Positions 16,802-24,449 of a stretch of 46,458 nt of DNA are shown piece after piece. A program made the translations under genes and the position numbers. A model generated the notes under the pieces. That model saw only the letters and a program-made list of their open reading frames with translations, made no database searches and was not told where the DNA came from. How positions within the stretch are numbered: the stretch's first letter is position 1; each line of letters starts with the position of its first letter. The DNA is taken from positions 1-46,458 of the forward strand of contig CALLMM010000035.1 in the NCBI GenBank assembly GCA_938005745.1, read 5' to 3'. Source of the DNA: an uncultured Chthonomonadales bacterium (GTDB taxonomy: Bacteria; Armatimonadota; Chthonomonadetes; Chthonomonadales; CAJBBX01).

Positions 16802-16975
16802 TTACCTTTGCGGCGCGTCCACCAGAACCACCGGAACCACGATCGGTCTCCTGTTCCACGGCGCATACCATGCCGCCCAGACGATCAGTCCGATCAACCC
16901 TCCCAGAAACAATACCCTTAACAGATATCTCCAGACACCAGCCTCGTTTTTTCGCAGTCTGGCGGTTTTTCGCAT
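16802..16975 (-). CDS. Small single-pass membrane protein (57 aa)
   Basis: A short ORF starting MRKTARLRKNEAGVWRYLLR, with one clear transmembrane helix (about residues 18-38, VLFLGGLIGLIVWAAWY) and a short tail ending VVLVDAPQR. SD AAGGGGAG lies directly upstream of the ATG at 16975. It begins 10 bp after the helicase stop and ends 46 bp before ychF, the normal spacing of a cotranscribed gene. The basic N-terminus predicts a cytoplasmic N-end. I do not recognise it; it has the size of a membrane microprotein. Confidence 0.7.
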   Translation of the reverse strand: MRKTARLRKNEAGVWRYLLRVLFLGGLIGLIVWAAWYAPWNRRPIVVPVVLVDAPQR

Positions 16976-16985
16976 CTTCTCCCCT

Positions 16986-19325
16986 TCATCGGATGGCTTT
17001 TTGAATGTCAGCTTCTTTTTCGTCTCCGGGAGGCTGTTTCCCCTGAGCCTCTCCCGCTAATATCTTCTTCAGCAGATATGCCGCTCCCTGCTTATCCAGC
17101 GGTTCGTTATTGTTGCCGCACTTGGGAGACTGTATGCAGGAAGGGCATCCTTCCGTACAGGGGCAACGTTCGATCATCTCCCGCGTCGCAAGCAGCAGCT
17201 CCTGCAGCCGATGGTAAGTCGTCTCCGCAATGCCGATCCCGCCCGGATAGCCGTCATAGATGAATATGGTCGCCATCCCGGTATCCGGGTGGTTGGGCGC
17301 GCTGACGCCCCCGATGTCCCATCGGTCGCACATCGCCAGCAGCGGCATCAGACTGATCGCGGCGTGCTCCACTGCATGTATGGAGCCGTTCAGATCGTAC
17401 CCCTGACGCCCCAGTTCCAGCGCAAGCTCCGGAGGAACGGTCAGCCAGAACCCCTCTGTCTCGAAGGCGCGCTCCGGCAGGTCGAGATCAACCATCGCCA
17501 GCACCTTATCCGTATAGAGCTGCTTCTGCCGGTAACCCATCACCTGCGAGGTAACCACCACCTCGCCGAAACAGGCGACGGTGTTTCCCAGCGGCTCCCT
17601 TCTCTGTTCCGAGAGAACCGTGAGGAAGACCAGTTCACGCGGCTCGGTGTAGTAGTTTACCTCGACCGGGCGGACATCAATCAGCCCGCTCTGTTCGTCC
17701 AGCCTCTCCACCAGATAGGTCTCGCCCTGATGCAGATAGATCGCTCCGGGATGCGCGGCATAGTAGACGCGCTCCCCTTCAATGCTTCCGAACGGCAGTC
17801 CGTTACGGCTGATGTCCCGTATCTCAAACGTCTCCGAGGAGGCGGAGCGGATATTGACCTGCGCTGCCGGATAGTCGTCTCCGGTACGGTAGTAGAAACG
17901 TGATCCGCGTAGAACGATCAACCCCTCTTCTATCAACTGCTCCAGCGCATCTGCCGCATGCTCCCCGAAAAGCGCAAGCTCTTCGCCGGTCAGCGGCAGT
18001 TCAAATGCCGCGCAGGCGAGATGTGCCTTCAGTATCCGCCGATTGTTCGGGTTCACAATCGCCTGTTCATACCGGCGTCCGAAGAAGTAGTCCGGATGGC
18101 GCATCAGATACTGATCCAACGGATTATCCATCGCGATCATCACGGTGAGCGCCTCTTCTCCCGTCCTACCGGAGCGACCCGCCTGCTGCCACGCGCTGGA
18201 GATGGTTCCCGGATACCCGGTGAGGATGGTGGCGTCCAGCCCTCCGACGTCCACACCGAGTTCCAGCGCATTGGTGGAGATTACCCCGATAAGATCGCCC
18301 TCAAAAAGACCGCGCTCGATGTCGCGCCGCTCCTCCGGCGAATAGCCCGCGCGATAACACATCACCTTTTCTCCCAGCGCGCTGTTGCGCTCCGCAAAGA
18401 CCTCACGGGCGTACTTCAGTATCAGTTCCGCGCTCTTGCGCGCCTTGGTAAAGGTGATATTGCGAACCCGATTGGCAACCAGATCGGTGAAGAGTGCGGT
18501 CGCCTCGACGTGCGCGCTGCGCCGCTCGCCGTTCTCGCCGATCAGCGGCGGGTTCCAGAACACGAACGTTCGCGCTGAGGAGGGAGAGCCGTCCTCCTCG
18601 ATCACCGTCGGGGAGTGTCCCGTCAATGCCAGGAACAGTTCCGAGGGGTTGGCGATGGTTGCGGAGGTCCCGATGAACTGCGGGTTCGCACCGTAGTAGG
18701 CGCAGATGCGCCGCAGACGTCGAAGTGTCTGCGCGACATGCGCTCCGAAGACCCCGCGATAGGTGTGCACCTCGTCCAGTACGATGTAACGCAGGGAGGC
18801 GAAGAAGGCGGACCAGCGGGTATGGTGCGGCAGTATCCCCGTGTGCAGCATATCCGGGTTGGTCAGCACCAGATGCGCGCCTTTGCGGATGTAGCGTCGG
18901 TCGGTCTGCGGAGTATCGCCGTCATAGGTAGCAAAGCGCACCTGTGGAAAGAGTCCGAAGTTATTCAGCTTGCCCAGTTGATCCTGCGCCAGCGCCTTTG
19001 TCGGATAGAGATAGAGGGCGCGCGCGGCGGGATCGGAGAGAGCCGTCTCCAGAACAGGAAGGTTATAGCAGAGCGTTTTACCGCTGGCGGTGGAGGTTAC
19101 CGTCAGCACATGCTCCCCGCGTCGCACGGCGTTCAGGGCAGCCGCCTGATGCGTGTAGAGCTGATGGATCCCCTGTCGGTGGAGGCTGGTATTGAGAACG
19201 GGAGGAAGCGGAATGTCCGGATCGGCATAGGAGGCTTTGCGCTCAGGAATCGCCTGAATGTGCTCTACCTGCCCCCGATAGGCTGCGCTGGAGATCCATT
19301 CCTGAACATACCGGGCGAAGTCCAT
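16986..19325 (-). CDS. mrfA: MrfA/YprA-type DEAD/DEAH-box DNA helicase with DUF1998 domain
   Basis: A 779-aa superfamily 2 helicase. Walker A is STASGKT (about 78-84), the Walker B/DExH box is LDEVH, motif III is GTSATI, and motif VI is QQAGRSGR near 390. The C-terminal DUF1998 zinc-type domain holds the cysteine cluster CPCTEGCPSCIQSPKC near 735-750. In Bacillus this family (MrfA) works with the exonuclease MrfB in repairing mitomycin-type DNA lesions; no mrfB-like gene is in this window. The ATG at 19325 lies 12 bp after the tatC stop, so the two are probably cotranscribed. Confidence 0.93.
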   Translation of the reverse strand: MDFARYVQEWISSAAYRGQVEHIQAIPERKASYADPDIPLPPVLNTSLHRQGIHQLYTHQAAALNAVRRGEHVLTVTSTASGKTLCYNLPVLETALSDPAARALYLYPTKALAQDQLGKLNNFGLFPQVRFATYDGDTPQTDRRYIRKGAHLVLTNPDMLHTGILPHHTRWSAFFASLRYIVLDEVHTYRGVFGAHVAQTLRRLRRICAYYGANPQFIGTSATIANPSELFLALTGHSPTVIEEDGSPSSARTFVFWNPPLIGENGERRSAHVEATALFTDLVANRVRNITFTKARKSAELILKYAREVFAERNSALGEKVMCYRAGYSPEERRDIERGLFEGDLIGVISTNALELGVDVGGLDATILTGYPGTISSAWQQAGRSGRTGEEALTVMIAMDNPLDQYLMRHPDYFFGRRYEQAIVNPNNRRILKAHLACAAFELPLTGEELALFGEHAADALEQLIEEGLIVLRGSRFYYRTGDDYPAAQVNIRSASSETFEIRDISRNGLPFGSIEGERVYYAAHPGAIYLHQGETYLVERLDEQSGLIDVRPVEVNYYTEPRELVFLTVLSEQRREPLGNTVACFGEVVVTSQVMGYRQKQLYTDKVLAMVDLDLPERAFETEGFWLTVPPELALELGRQGYDLNGSIHAVEHAAISLMPLLAMCDRWDIGGVSAPNHPDTGMATIFIYDGYPGGIGIAETTYHRLQELLLATREMIERCPCTEGCPSCIQSPKCGNNNEPLDKQGAAYLLKKILAGEAQGKQPPGDEKEADIQKAIR

Positions 19326-19337
19326 GACGCACGTTTC

Positions 19338-20147
19338 TCAGGAACCTGCTTCGGACTGTCTCCGCAGACGCTCATCCCGCTTGCGCTCAACGATCTGCAC
19401 CAGGAAGATGCTGCCTAGATAGAGGATCGTCACCGGAACGATCATCATCAGCATGGTGAAGACATCGTTGGAGGGTGTTACCAGCAGACCCAGAATGGCG
19501 ATACCGACTACCGCTGTGCGCCAGGAGCGTTTCATCGTCTGGGAGCGGAGCAGCCCGACCCAGGCAAAGAACATCAGCACGACCGGAAGCTGAAAGGTTA
19601 CGCCGAACGCGCCCATCAGTTTCAACATGAAGATCACATAGGCTTTAGGATCCTGGTAGAGAACCGCGTTGGGGAACAGATCCACAAATCCGATGAACCA
19701 TCCGATGGCAAACTGCGCCACCCAGTACGCCAGCAGTACGCCGGCGGCGAACAGGCAGACGGAGAAGGGAGCGATGTAGCGCAAGGGTCGCTTCTCCTCT
19801 TTCGTCAGAGCCGGTCCGATAAATCCCCATAACTCCATCGTGATCAGCGGGAAGACCATGATGAGTCCGGCGATGGCAGAGATCTGCAGAACGACGAAGA
19901 ATGGCTGCGTGAACTGCGTGAAGATGATCTTCCAGTCCGGATGGGACCTGAGGGCGGTCTGCATTGGGCGAAAGAGCAGCGCATAGATCGGCTTGAAGTA
20001 GATGTAGCTGATGATGGTTCCGATGACAAGCCAGAGAAATATGCGAATGATTCTTGCGCGCAGTTCCCCGAGATGCTCGGTTAACTCCATGCGTTTCTCT
20101 TCGTTCTTCTCTTTGCGCTGTCTTTTGGGTCTGGTATCTACCGCCAC
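19338..20147 (-). CDS. tatC: Sec-independent (twin-arginine) translocase TatC
   Basis: A 269-aa polytopic inner-membrane protein that binds twin-arginine signal peptides of folded proteins. Hallmarks are EHLGELRARI near residue 25 and the FPLITMELWGFIGPALTKEEKR loop near 100-120. About six transmembrane helices follow in order, with a charged C-terminal tail (QIVERKRDERLRR). The start is GTG at 20147 with SD GAGGTGA. No tatA/tatB lies next to it, so those must be encoded elsewhere. It heads the minus-strand group with the helicase and ychF. Confidence 0.96.
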   Translation of the reverse strand: MAVDTRPKRQRKEKNEEKRMELTEHLGELRARIIRIFLWLVIGTIISYIYFKPIYALLFRPMQTALRSHPDWKIIFTQFTQPFFVVLQISAIAGLIMVFPLITMELWGFIGPALTKEEKRPLRYIAPFSVCLFAAGVLLAYWVAQFAIGWFIGFVDLFPNAVLYQDPKAYVIFMLKLMGAFGVTFQLPVVLMFFAWVGLLRSQTMKRSWRTAVVGIAILGLLVTPSNDVFTMLMMIVPVTILYLGSIFLVQIVERKRDERLRRQSEAGS

Positions 20148-20201
20148 CGGTTCACCTCATTTAACGATGCGACATGCTGCTCAATGCAGGAGATATGCAA
20201 A

Positions 20202-20237
20202 ACGGGCGACACCGTATTATACCACGGCGTCGCCCGT
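20202..20237 (-). terminator. Terminator of the Ig-like secreted protein gene, enclosing a -10 box
   Basis: ACGGGCGAC (20202-20210) pairs with GTCGCCCGT (20229-20237), and the stem continues inward as ACCGT/ACGGC. On the minus strand it is followed by TTTTGC. The eight-base loop reads GGTATAAT, a perfect TATAAT with an upstream TGG. That could also be an extended -10 promoter for tatC just downstream; no good -35 is visible. Confidence 0.75.
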
Positions 20238-20259
20238 CCATGCATTGCCTTGCGACCGG

Positions 20260-21933
20260 TTAGCGGGAGGCGCTTCGTCCCGCAGGCTTGATCTCCGTCG
20301 TTGTGGTGGAGCGGAGGGTGATCTGCTGGCTAGCTTGAGGCTGACCGGCGTTGCCAAAATTGCCCATTCCGGCTCCCGGCATGCTGGGTCCGCCCATCAT
20401 TCCGCCGCTCATCAAGCCCGGAGGCATTCCTCCATCGCCCTCCATGCCGCCGCGACGTCCGCCAAAACGTCCGCCGCTGGTTCGACCGCCGCGCATTCCG
20501 CCGGAGAAGCCGCCCCGCGCCATGCCGGGAGGTCCAGAGGTTCTACCGCCTCCCATGCCGGAGAAGGCGCCGTAGTTCAGTCCCGGAGGCGGTCCGGTTA
20601 TCGGTCCGCCGGACATGCCCGGAGGTCCGGTCATGCCGCCGCCCATCATGCCGGGGGGTCTGGTCATGCCGCCGCCGATGCCGCTGTAGCCGCCCACGCC
20701 GGGAGGCGGTCCGGTCATCGGTCCGCCGGACATGCCCGGCGCAGAGCCGGCAGTTGGGCTGACCTGCTGGGTGGTCTTGCCGGTAACCTCGAGCTTACGC
20801 ACGATCTTTACCAGCGTACCGGTGCGGTAAGCGAGATAGATATCCTGCTCGAACTTGATCTGCGGGCTGTCTACCAGAATGTTGCCGAAGACGATGCTTT
20901 TGGCTCCGAGCGGACTGGTCGCGCTGTCGTAGGTCTGGGTGATTTTGGCAACCTGATAGTTGTTCTCCCACTCCAGCCCCACAAATCTGCTGGTAACCGG
21001 CACGCGAGGCTGCTTATCCGGAGCCGTTCCCGGGATGTCCAGGGACACCCTCTCCGTAACCCATGTATCGCCGATACGCACCGGCTGCACCGGAAGCTTG
21101 GGCAGCTCCAGCGTCGCGCTTACGGGAAGACCGAGCTGCGCGAACTGGTCGAAGGAGACGGTGTTGTTCTGATAGTAGACCCGTCCGAGGGGATCCACCT
21201 CCTGATAGAGCGAGTTGGGAAGGGACTGGGTCGGGATGATCGTCTCCTGACCGCCCTGCCGCACGGAGAGCCGCATCAGCTTGTTCCGAACCAGAGAACG
21301 CCCGTTGTTGTACTTGTCCTCCACCGCAAGCAGCAGTTCGCTGCGCTGTGCGACAAGCTCCTGATCGGTCGTTCCGCCTGCGCCCTGGGTCAACCCCGCA
21401 ACGATGACGGTCTCGCCGTTGCGTCCATAGGTGCGCGCGTCTCCATCCACAAAGTTGTAGCGGAGCGTGATCGCGCCGGGATCGTTATTAATCTTGTTTG
21501 CCAGAGTCACGCGCACGGAGCTGGTCTGCACGGCGACCGCGTTGGCGGCGTTGGAGGATGCAGGTGCGTAAAGCACCGCCGTGATCTCATACTCACCGTC
21601 TGCCGGCGCGGGCTGCTCTTTGACGCCAACTCCCTTGAACGGAGACTTGGTGTCCCAGGCAAACTCGAACATATCGCCAGGCTTCTGAGAGGCGCGCTGT
21701 TCTGCCGTAGGCGCCAGAGCAACGCGAAACTGTCCGTTAATGTAGTAGGCTACATAACCGTTCTCAGGGATGGATGCGAGCGGGATGCGCACGCGCACCG
21801 TTTCACGGACAGTGGCTCCATCCGGTGGAAAACGTATGGTAAATGGCGCCTGGTTCTGGGCAATGGAGCGCTCGCCCACGACGCTCAGCAGCGCCAGACC
21901 ACCGGCGACTGCTAGCAGTGTTCGCAGCTGCAT
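20260..21933 (-). CDS. Secreted Ig-like protein with Gly/Met/Pro-rich C-terminal tail
   Basis: A 557-aa exported protein of unknown function. Residues 1-26 form a signal peptide (MQLRTLLAVAGGLALLSVV to SIAQ). Residues about 30-140 look like an Ig-like or cadherin-like beta domain (FPPDGATVRETVRVRIPL, then VAYYINGQF). The middle is a soluble, beta-rich domain. Residues about 385-530 are low complexity, built from GGM, GPPG and TGPPPG units, with a two-copy 38-bp DNA repeat beneath. The start is ATG 21933, six bases after GGAGGGAG. It is divergent from the secreted WD40 gene and could be an envelope or matrix protein. Confidence 0.8.
   Translation of the reverse strand: MQLRTLLAVAGGLALLSVVGERSIAQNQAPFTIRFPPDGATVRETVRVRIPLASIPENGYVAYYINGQFRVALAPTAEQRASQKPGDMFEFAWDTKSPFKGVGVKEQPAPADGEYEITAVLYAPASSNAANAVAVQTSSVRVTLANKINNDPGAITLRYNFVDGDARTYGRNGETVIVAGLTQGAGGTTDQELVAQRSELLLAVEDKYNNGRSLVRNKLMRLSVRQGGQETIIPTQSLPNSLYQEVDPLGRVYYQNNTVSFDQFAQLGLPVSATLELPKLPVQPVRIGDTWVTERVSLDIPGTAPDKQPRVPVTSRFVGLEWENNYQVAKITQTYDSATSPLGAKSIVFGNILVDSPQIKFEQDIYLAYRTGTLVKIVRKLEVTGKTTQQVSPTAGSAPGMSGGPMTGPPPGVGGYSGIGGGMTRPPGMMGGGMTGPPGMSGGPITGPPPGLNYGAFSGMGGGRTSGPPGMARGGFSGGMRGGRTSGGRFGGRRGGMEGDGGMPPGLMSGGMMGGPSMPGAGMGNFGNAGQPQASQQITLRSTTTTEIKPAGRSASR
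20585..20739. repeat. 38-bp direct repeat inside the low-complexity tail
   Basis: 20585-20622 and 20702-20739 are identical except for one base (GGTTATC against GGTCATC). Both encode the SGGP[MI]TGPPPG unit. The near identity suggests a recent duplication, or slippage, within the gene. Confidence 0.85.
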
Positions 21934-21973
21934 GGACAACTCCCTCCTGGTGTCTCTGTGCTTGAACTTGTAG

Positions 21974-22003
21974 AGTGTAACATAGTCCCTGCATACCTGT
22001 CAA
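21974..22003 (-). promoter_or_regulatory. Promoter of the Ig-like secreted protein gene
   Basis: On the minus strand, TTGACA (21998-22003) and TACACT (21974-21979) are 18 bp apart. The transcript starts about 35 bases before the SD of the gene. Confidence 0.8.
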
Positions 22004-22022
22004 CCACACGGTGCTGGAACCA

Positions 22023-22051
22023 TTGACAAGCCTGTTACGTTAAAGTACACT
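22023..22051 (+). promoter_or_regulatory. Promoter of the secreted WD40 gene
   Basis: TTGACA (22023-22028) and TACACT (22046-22051) are 17 bp apart, mirror-like to the opposite promoter. The predicted start near 22058 gives a leader of about 175 nt, which contains a GCAGCCC/GGGCTGC hairpin (22166-22184) and otherwise no gene. Confidence 0.8.
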
Positions 22052-22233
22052 GGTTAGACGATACGGCGGTGCATCAGGTTACCGGACTGGATGAAAACGG
22101 AATTCTTTTCGAGGCTGGCTGCTTGCCGAACGTTTTCGCATGAGAGATTGTCTCTTCAACTGAGAGCAGCCCGGTCAGGGCTGCCGCCCTTCAGAGATGG
22201 ATCCATACCCTGCCTGCATTCGGGAGGTTGGCT

Positions 22234-23199
22234 GTGAAACTCATAACGAGGACCGCGTCGGCGTTGACGGCTGGTTTGCTATCGTTATGTATAGCTCCTG
22301 CACTATGCCAGTCCGGCGCACTTCCGCGCATTATCTCGGTCAGCGCGGACAAAACGCTGCGCATCTGGGATTCGGAAGCAAAACAGGTACAGAACGCGCA
22401 GGGGCACGACGGTCCGATCACCTGCATGACGATCTCGCGAGACGGTCGTCAGGTGATCACCGGCAGCGAAGACCGCTCGGTGAAGTTCTGGAATGCAGAA
22501 GACGGATCGCTGGAGAACAGCCTGGAGGCGCATGACCGACCGGTGCTCTCGGTCGCGCAGTCCGCCAACGGCAGAATTCTGGCTACCGGAGGCGCAGACA
22601 ATCGTGTGAAGCTCTGGAACGCCACAACAGGAGCCTTGATCGCCAATATTCCCGCACACACGCAGCCCGTTCGCGCGCTTGCATGGAGTCCGGACGGCTC
22701 CCTGCTTGCCTCGGGAGGCGCAGACCGCCTGATTCAGCTGTGGCGCGCCGATGGTCAGCTTGCGGGGACGATTGTCGGACACGATGAAGCCGTCAATACG
22801 CTGGTCTGGTCACGGGACGGACGCACCCTGCTGAGCGGCGCCTCTGACGGCTACATGAAGCTGTGGAACGTCTCCGATTTCACCCTGATCGCCCATGTCC
22901 GGGCGCACGACCGCTCCGTCAACGGCATCGCCGTCAGCCCCGATAACCAGAGAATCGTTACGGTTGGCTCGGACGGTCAGATTCGTATCTGGGCGCTGCG
23001 GGGGAAGAGTTTCCAGGAAGTGAACGGGACCTTTGTCGAGCGTGCGGTCAACACGGTAGTCTGGAGCCGGGACGGGAGTATCATCGTAACTGGCGGCGCA
23101 GATCGTATGATCCGTTACTGGAACGCGCGTAACCTCAACGCTCTGCACCGCCTCACTGCCCACGACGCCCCTGTCGTCGCCCTCGTCGAGTCAAACTGA
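22234..23199 (+). CDS. Secreted seven-bladed WD40 repeat protein
   Basis: A 321-aa protein with an N-terminal signal peptide (KLITRTASALTAGLLSLCIAPALCQS) and seven WD-type strand ends: LRIWD, VKFWN, VKLWN, IQLWR, MKLWN, IRIWA and IRYWN. Each is preceded by GH- or AHD-type turns. The final TAHDAPVVALV supplies the missing outer strand of the first blade, closing the ring. WD40 domains bind protein or peptide partners; an exported form suggests a periplasmic or surface scaffold. GTG at 22234 is chosen for GGGAGG six bases upstream; TTG at 22228 would overlap the SD. No catalytic domain is attached. Confidence 0.9.
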   Translation: MKLITRTASALTAGLLSLCIAPALCQSGALPRIISVSADKTLRIWDSEAKQVQNAQGHDGPITCMTISRDGRQVITGSEDRSVKFWNAEDGSLENSLEAHDRPVLSVAQSANGRILATGGADNRVKLWNATTGALIANIPAHTQPVRALAWSPDGSLLASGGADRLIQLWRADGQLAGTIVGHDEAVNTLVWSRDGRTLLSGASDGYMKLWNVSDFTLIAHVRAHDRSVNGIAVSPDNQRIVTVGSDGQIRIWALRGKSFQEVNGTFVERAVNTVVWSRDGSIIVTGGADRMIRYWNARNLNALHRLTAHDAPVVALVESN

Positions 23200-23221
23200 A
23201 CTTCGAGCGGTTTCGGGTTGT

Positions 23222-23260
23222 GAGATTGCTTCAGTCGGCTCCGCCTCCCTCGCAATGACA
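23222..23260. repeat. Palindromic REP/MITE-like element (ATTGC...GCAAT)
   Basis: The segment reads GAGATTGCTTC, then a GTCGGCTCCGCCTC core, then TCGCAATGACA. Its ends pair (ATTGC with GCAAT) and the core is GC-rich. This resembles a common dispersed bacterial element of the form TGTCATTGCGAGG...GAAGCAATCTC. Only one copy is in the window. It sits between two convergent genes, the usual place for such elements. Confidence 0.6.
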
Positions 23261-23340
23261 GAAGGGGTCGCCTGACGCCTCCCCCGTAACCACTAAGAAG
23301 ACCCGTGCGGACAGACAGCCGCGCCTCTGCATGATCGCCG

Positions 23341-24420
23341 TCAGATCTTCGGCGCGACGAACTTCGCCAGCTCCTCATCGTTGGTCGGAACGATCAGCTT
23401 TCCTTCAGCGATCATTCGCGTCAGCTTCTCGATCTCCTCCAGCACCTTCGGCGGAACATCTTTGCGGGTGTACTTCATCGGCGAGAGGCTGAGACCGCCC
23501 TCTCGAATTCCCAGAACCCGTTCTCCCGGCTTCCACTTTCCGCGATAGAGATCGGCGACAGTCTCGTAGACCGCGTTATCTACGCGCTTCATCATGCTGG
23601 TAAGCACGCGACCGGGAAACATATAGTCCTGATCGGCGTCCACGCCGATCGCATAGAAGCCCGGTCCCCGCTCATTTACCGCCCGCAGGACGCCCTCCCC
23701 TCCCTTTCCCGCCGCGGCAAAGAGGATATCCACTCCCTGACTCATCAGCAGGATTGCCAGGTCCTTCCCTTTGGGCATATCCGTCCAGTTGCCGATGTAC
23801 TTCACCTGCACCTGAATGCCGGGTTCGGCGGTGCGCGCTCCGGCGATGTAGCCGACTTCGAAACGCTTCATCAACGCCCCTTCCATCCCCCCGACATAGG
23901 CGATCTTTTTAGTGCGGCTCATCTTTCCCGCCAGATAGCCCGCGAGGAAACAGCCCTCCTGCTCCCTGAACTTCAGTGCGAGACAGTTGGGCAGGTCGGG
24001 AGCGTTGCCGTCAATGATGGCGAACTTCACATCCGGGAACCGGGGCGCAACCTTTTTGAGCGCGTCCTCCGTCAGATAGCCGACCGCAAAGATCAGATGA
24101 TTTCCCTTCAACGCCAGGTCTGTCAGATTGGTCTCGTAGTCGCTCTGCTCCCGACTCTCGATGAAAACCGGCTTCATAGCAAATTGGAACTCCTCATGAG
24201 CGCGCGTCAACCCTGCCCACGAAGAGGCGTTGAACGACTTATCGTCAATCCCCCCGGCGTCGGTAACCATCGCAATCCTGAGGGCTGCGCCGGACACCTC
24301 CGGTCTGCTTCCGGAGACGCCGCCCGGTGTCTCGCCCCTCTTTTCGGGAGGAGGAGGAGCCTCACAGCCCCATAGAGTTACAATGAGAAAAGCGGTTAAC
24401 AGTCCGTATAGCAAGCGCAT
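23341..24420 (-). CDS. BMP/Med-family substrate-binding lipoprotein
   Basis: A 359-aa lipoprotein of the BMP (PnrA-like) family, the nucleoside-binding subunits of ABC importers. A lipobox LWGC near residue 18 follows a hydrophobic signal. IAMVTDAGGIDDKSFNASSWAG is the family's N-terminal hallmark, with IFAVGYLTEDAL, FREQEGCFLAGYLAG and IGVDADQDYM further on. ATG at 24420 has GAAGGG upstream and gives a normal lipoprotein signal; an upstream ATG at 24453 overlaps the previous stop. No permease or ATPase gene adjoins it. Likely ligands are purine nucleosides. Confidence 0.9.
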   Translation of the reverse strand: MRLLYGLLTAFLIVTLWGCEAPPPPEKRGETPGGVSGSRPEVSGAALRIAMVTDAGGIDDKSFNASSWAGLTRAHEEFQFAMKPVFIESREQSDYETNLTDLALKGNHLIFAVGYLTEDALKKVAPRFPDVKFAIIDGNAPDLPNCLALKFREQEGCFLAGYLAGKMSRTKKIAYVGGMEGALMKRFEVGYIAGARTAEPGIQVQVKYIGNWTDMPKGKDLAILLMSQGVDILFAAAGKGGEGVLRAVNERGPGFYAIGVDADQDYMFPGRVLTSMMKRVDNAVYETVADLYRGKWKPGERVLGIREGGLSLSPMKYTRKDVPPKVLEEIEKLTRMIAEGKLIVPTNDEELAKFVAPKI

Positions 24421-24449
24421 GAAATTTCCCTTCTCGGGCGTCGCTCCGC

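Noticed and set aside
20011..21915. A 634-aa plus-strand ORF
   Set aside because: It is the antisense shadow of tatC and the Ig-like gene, with artefactual Ala/Gly/His-rich sequence and no SD.
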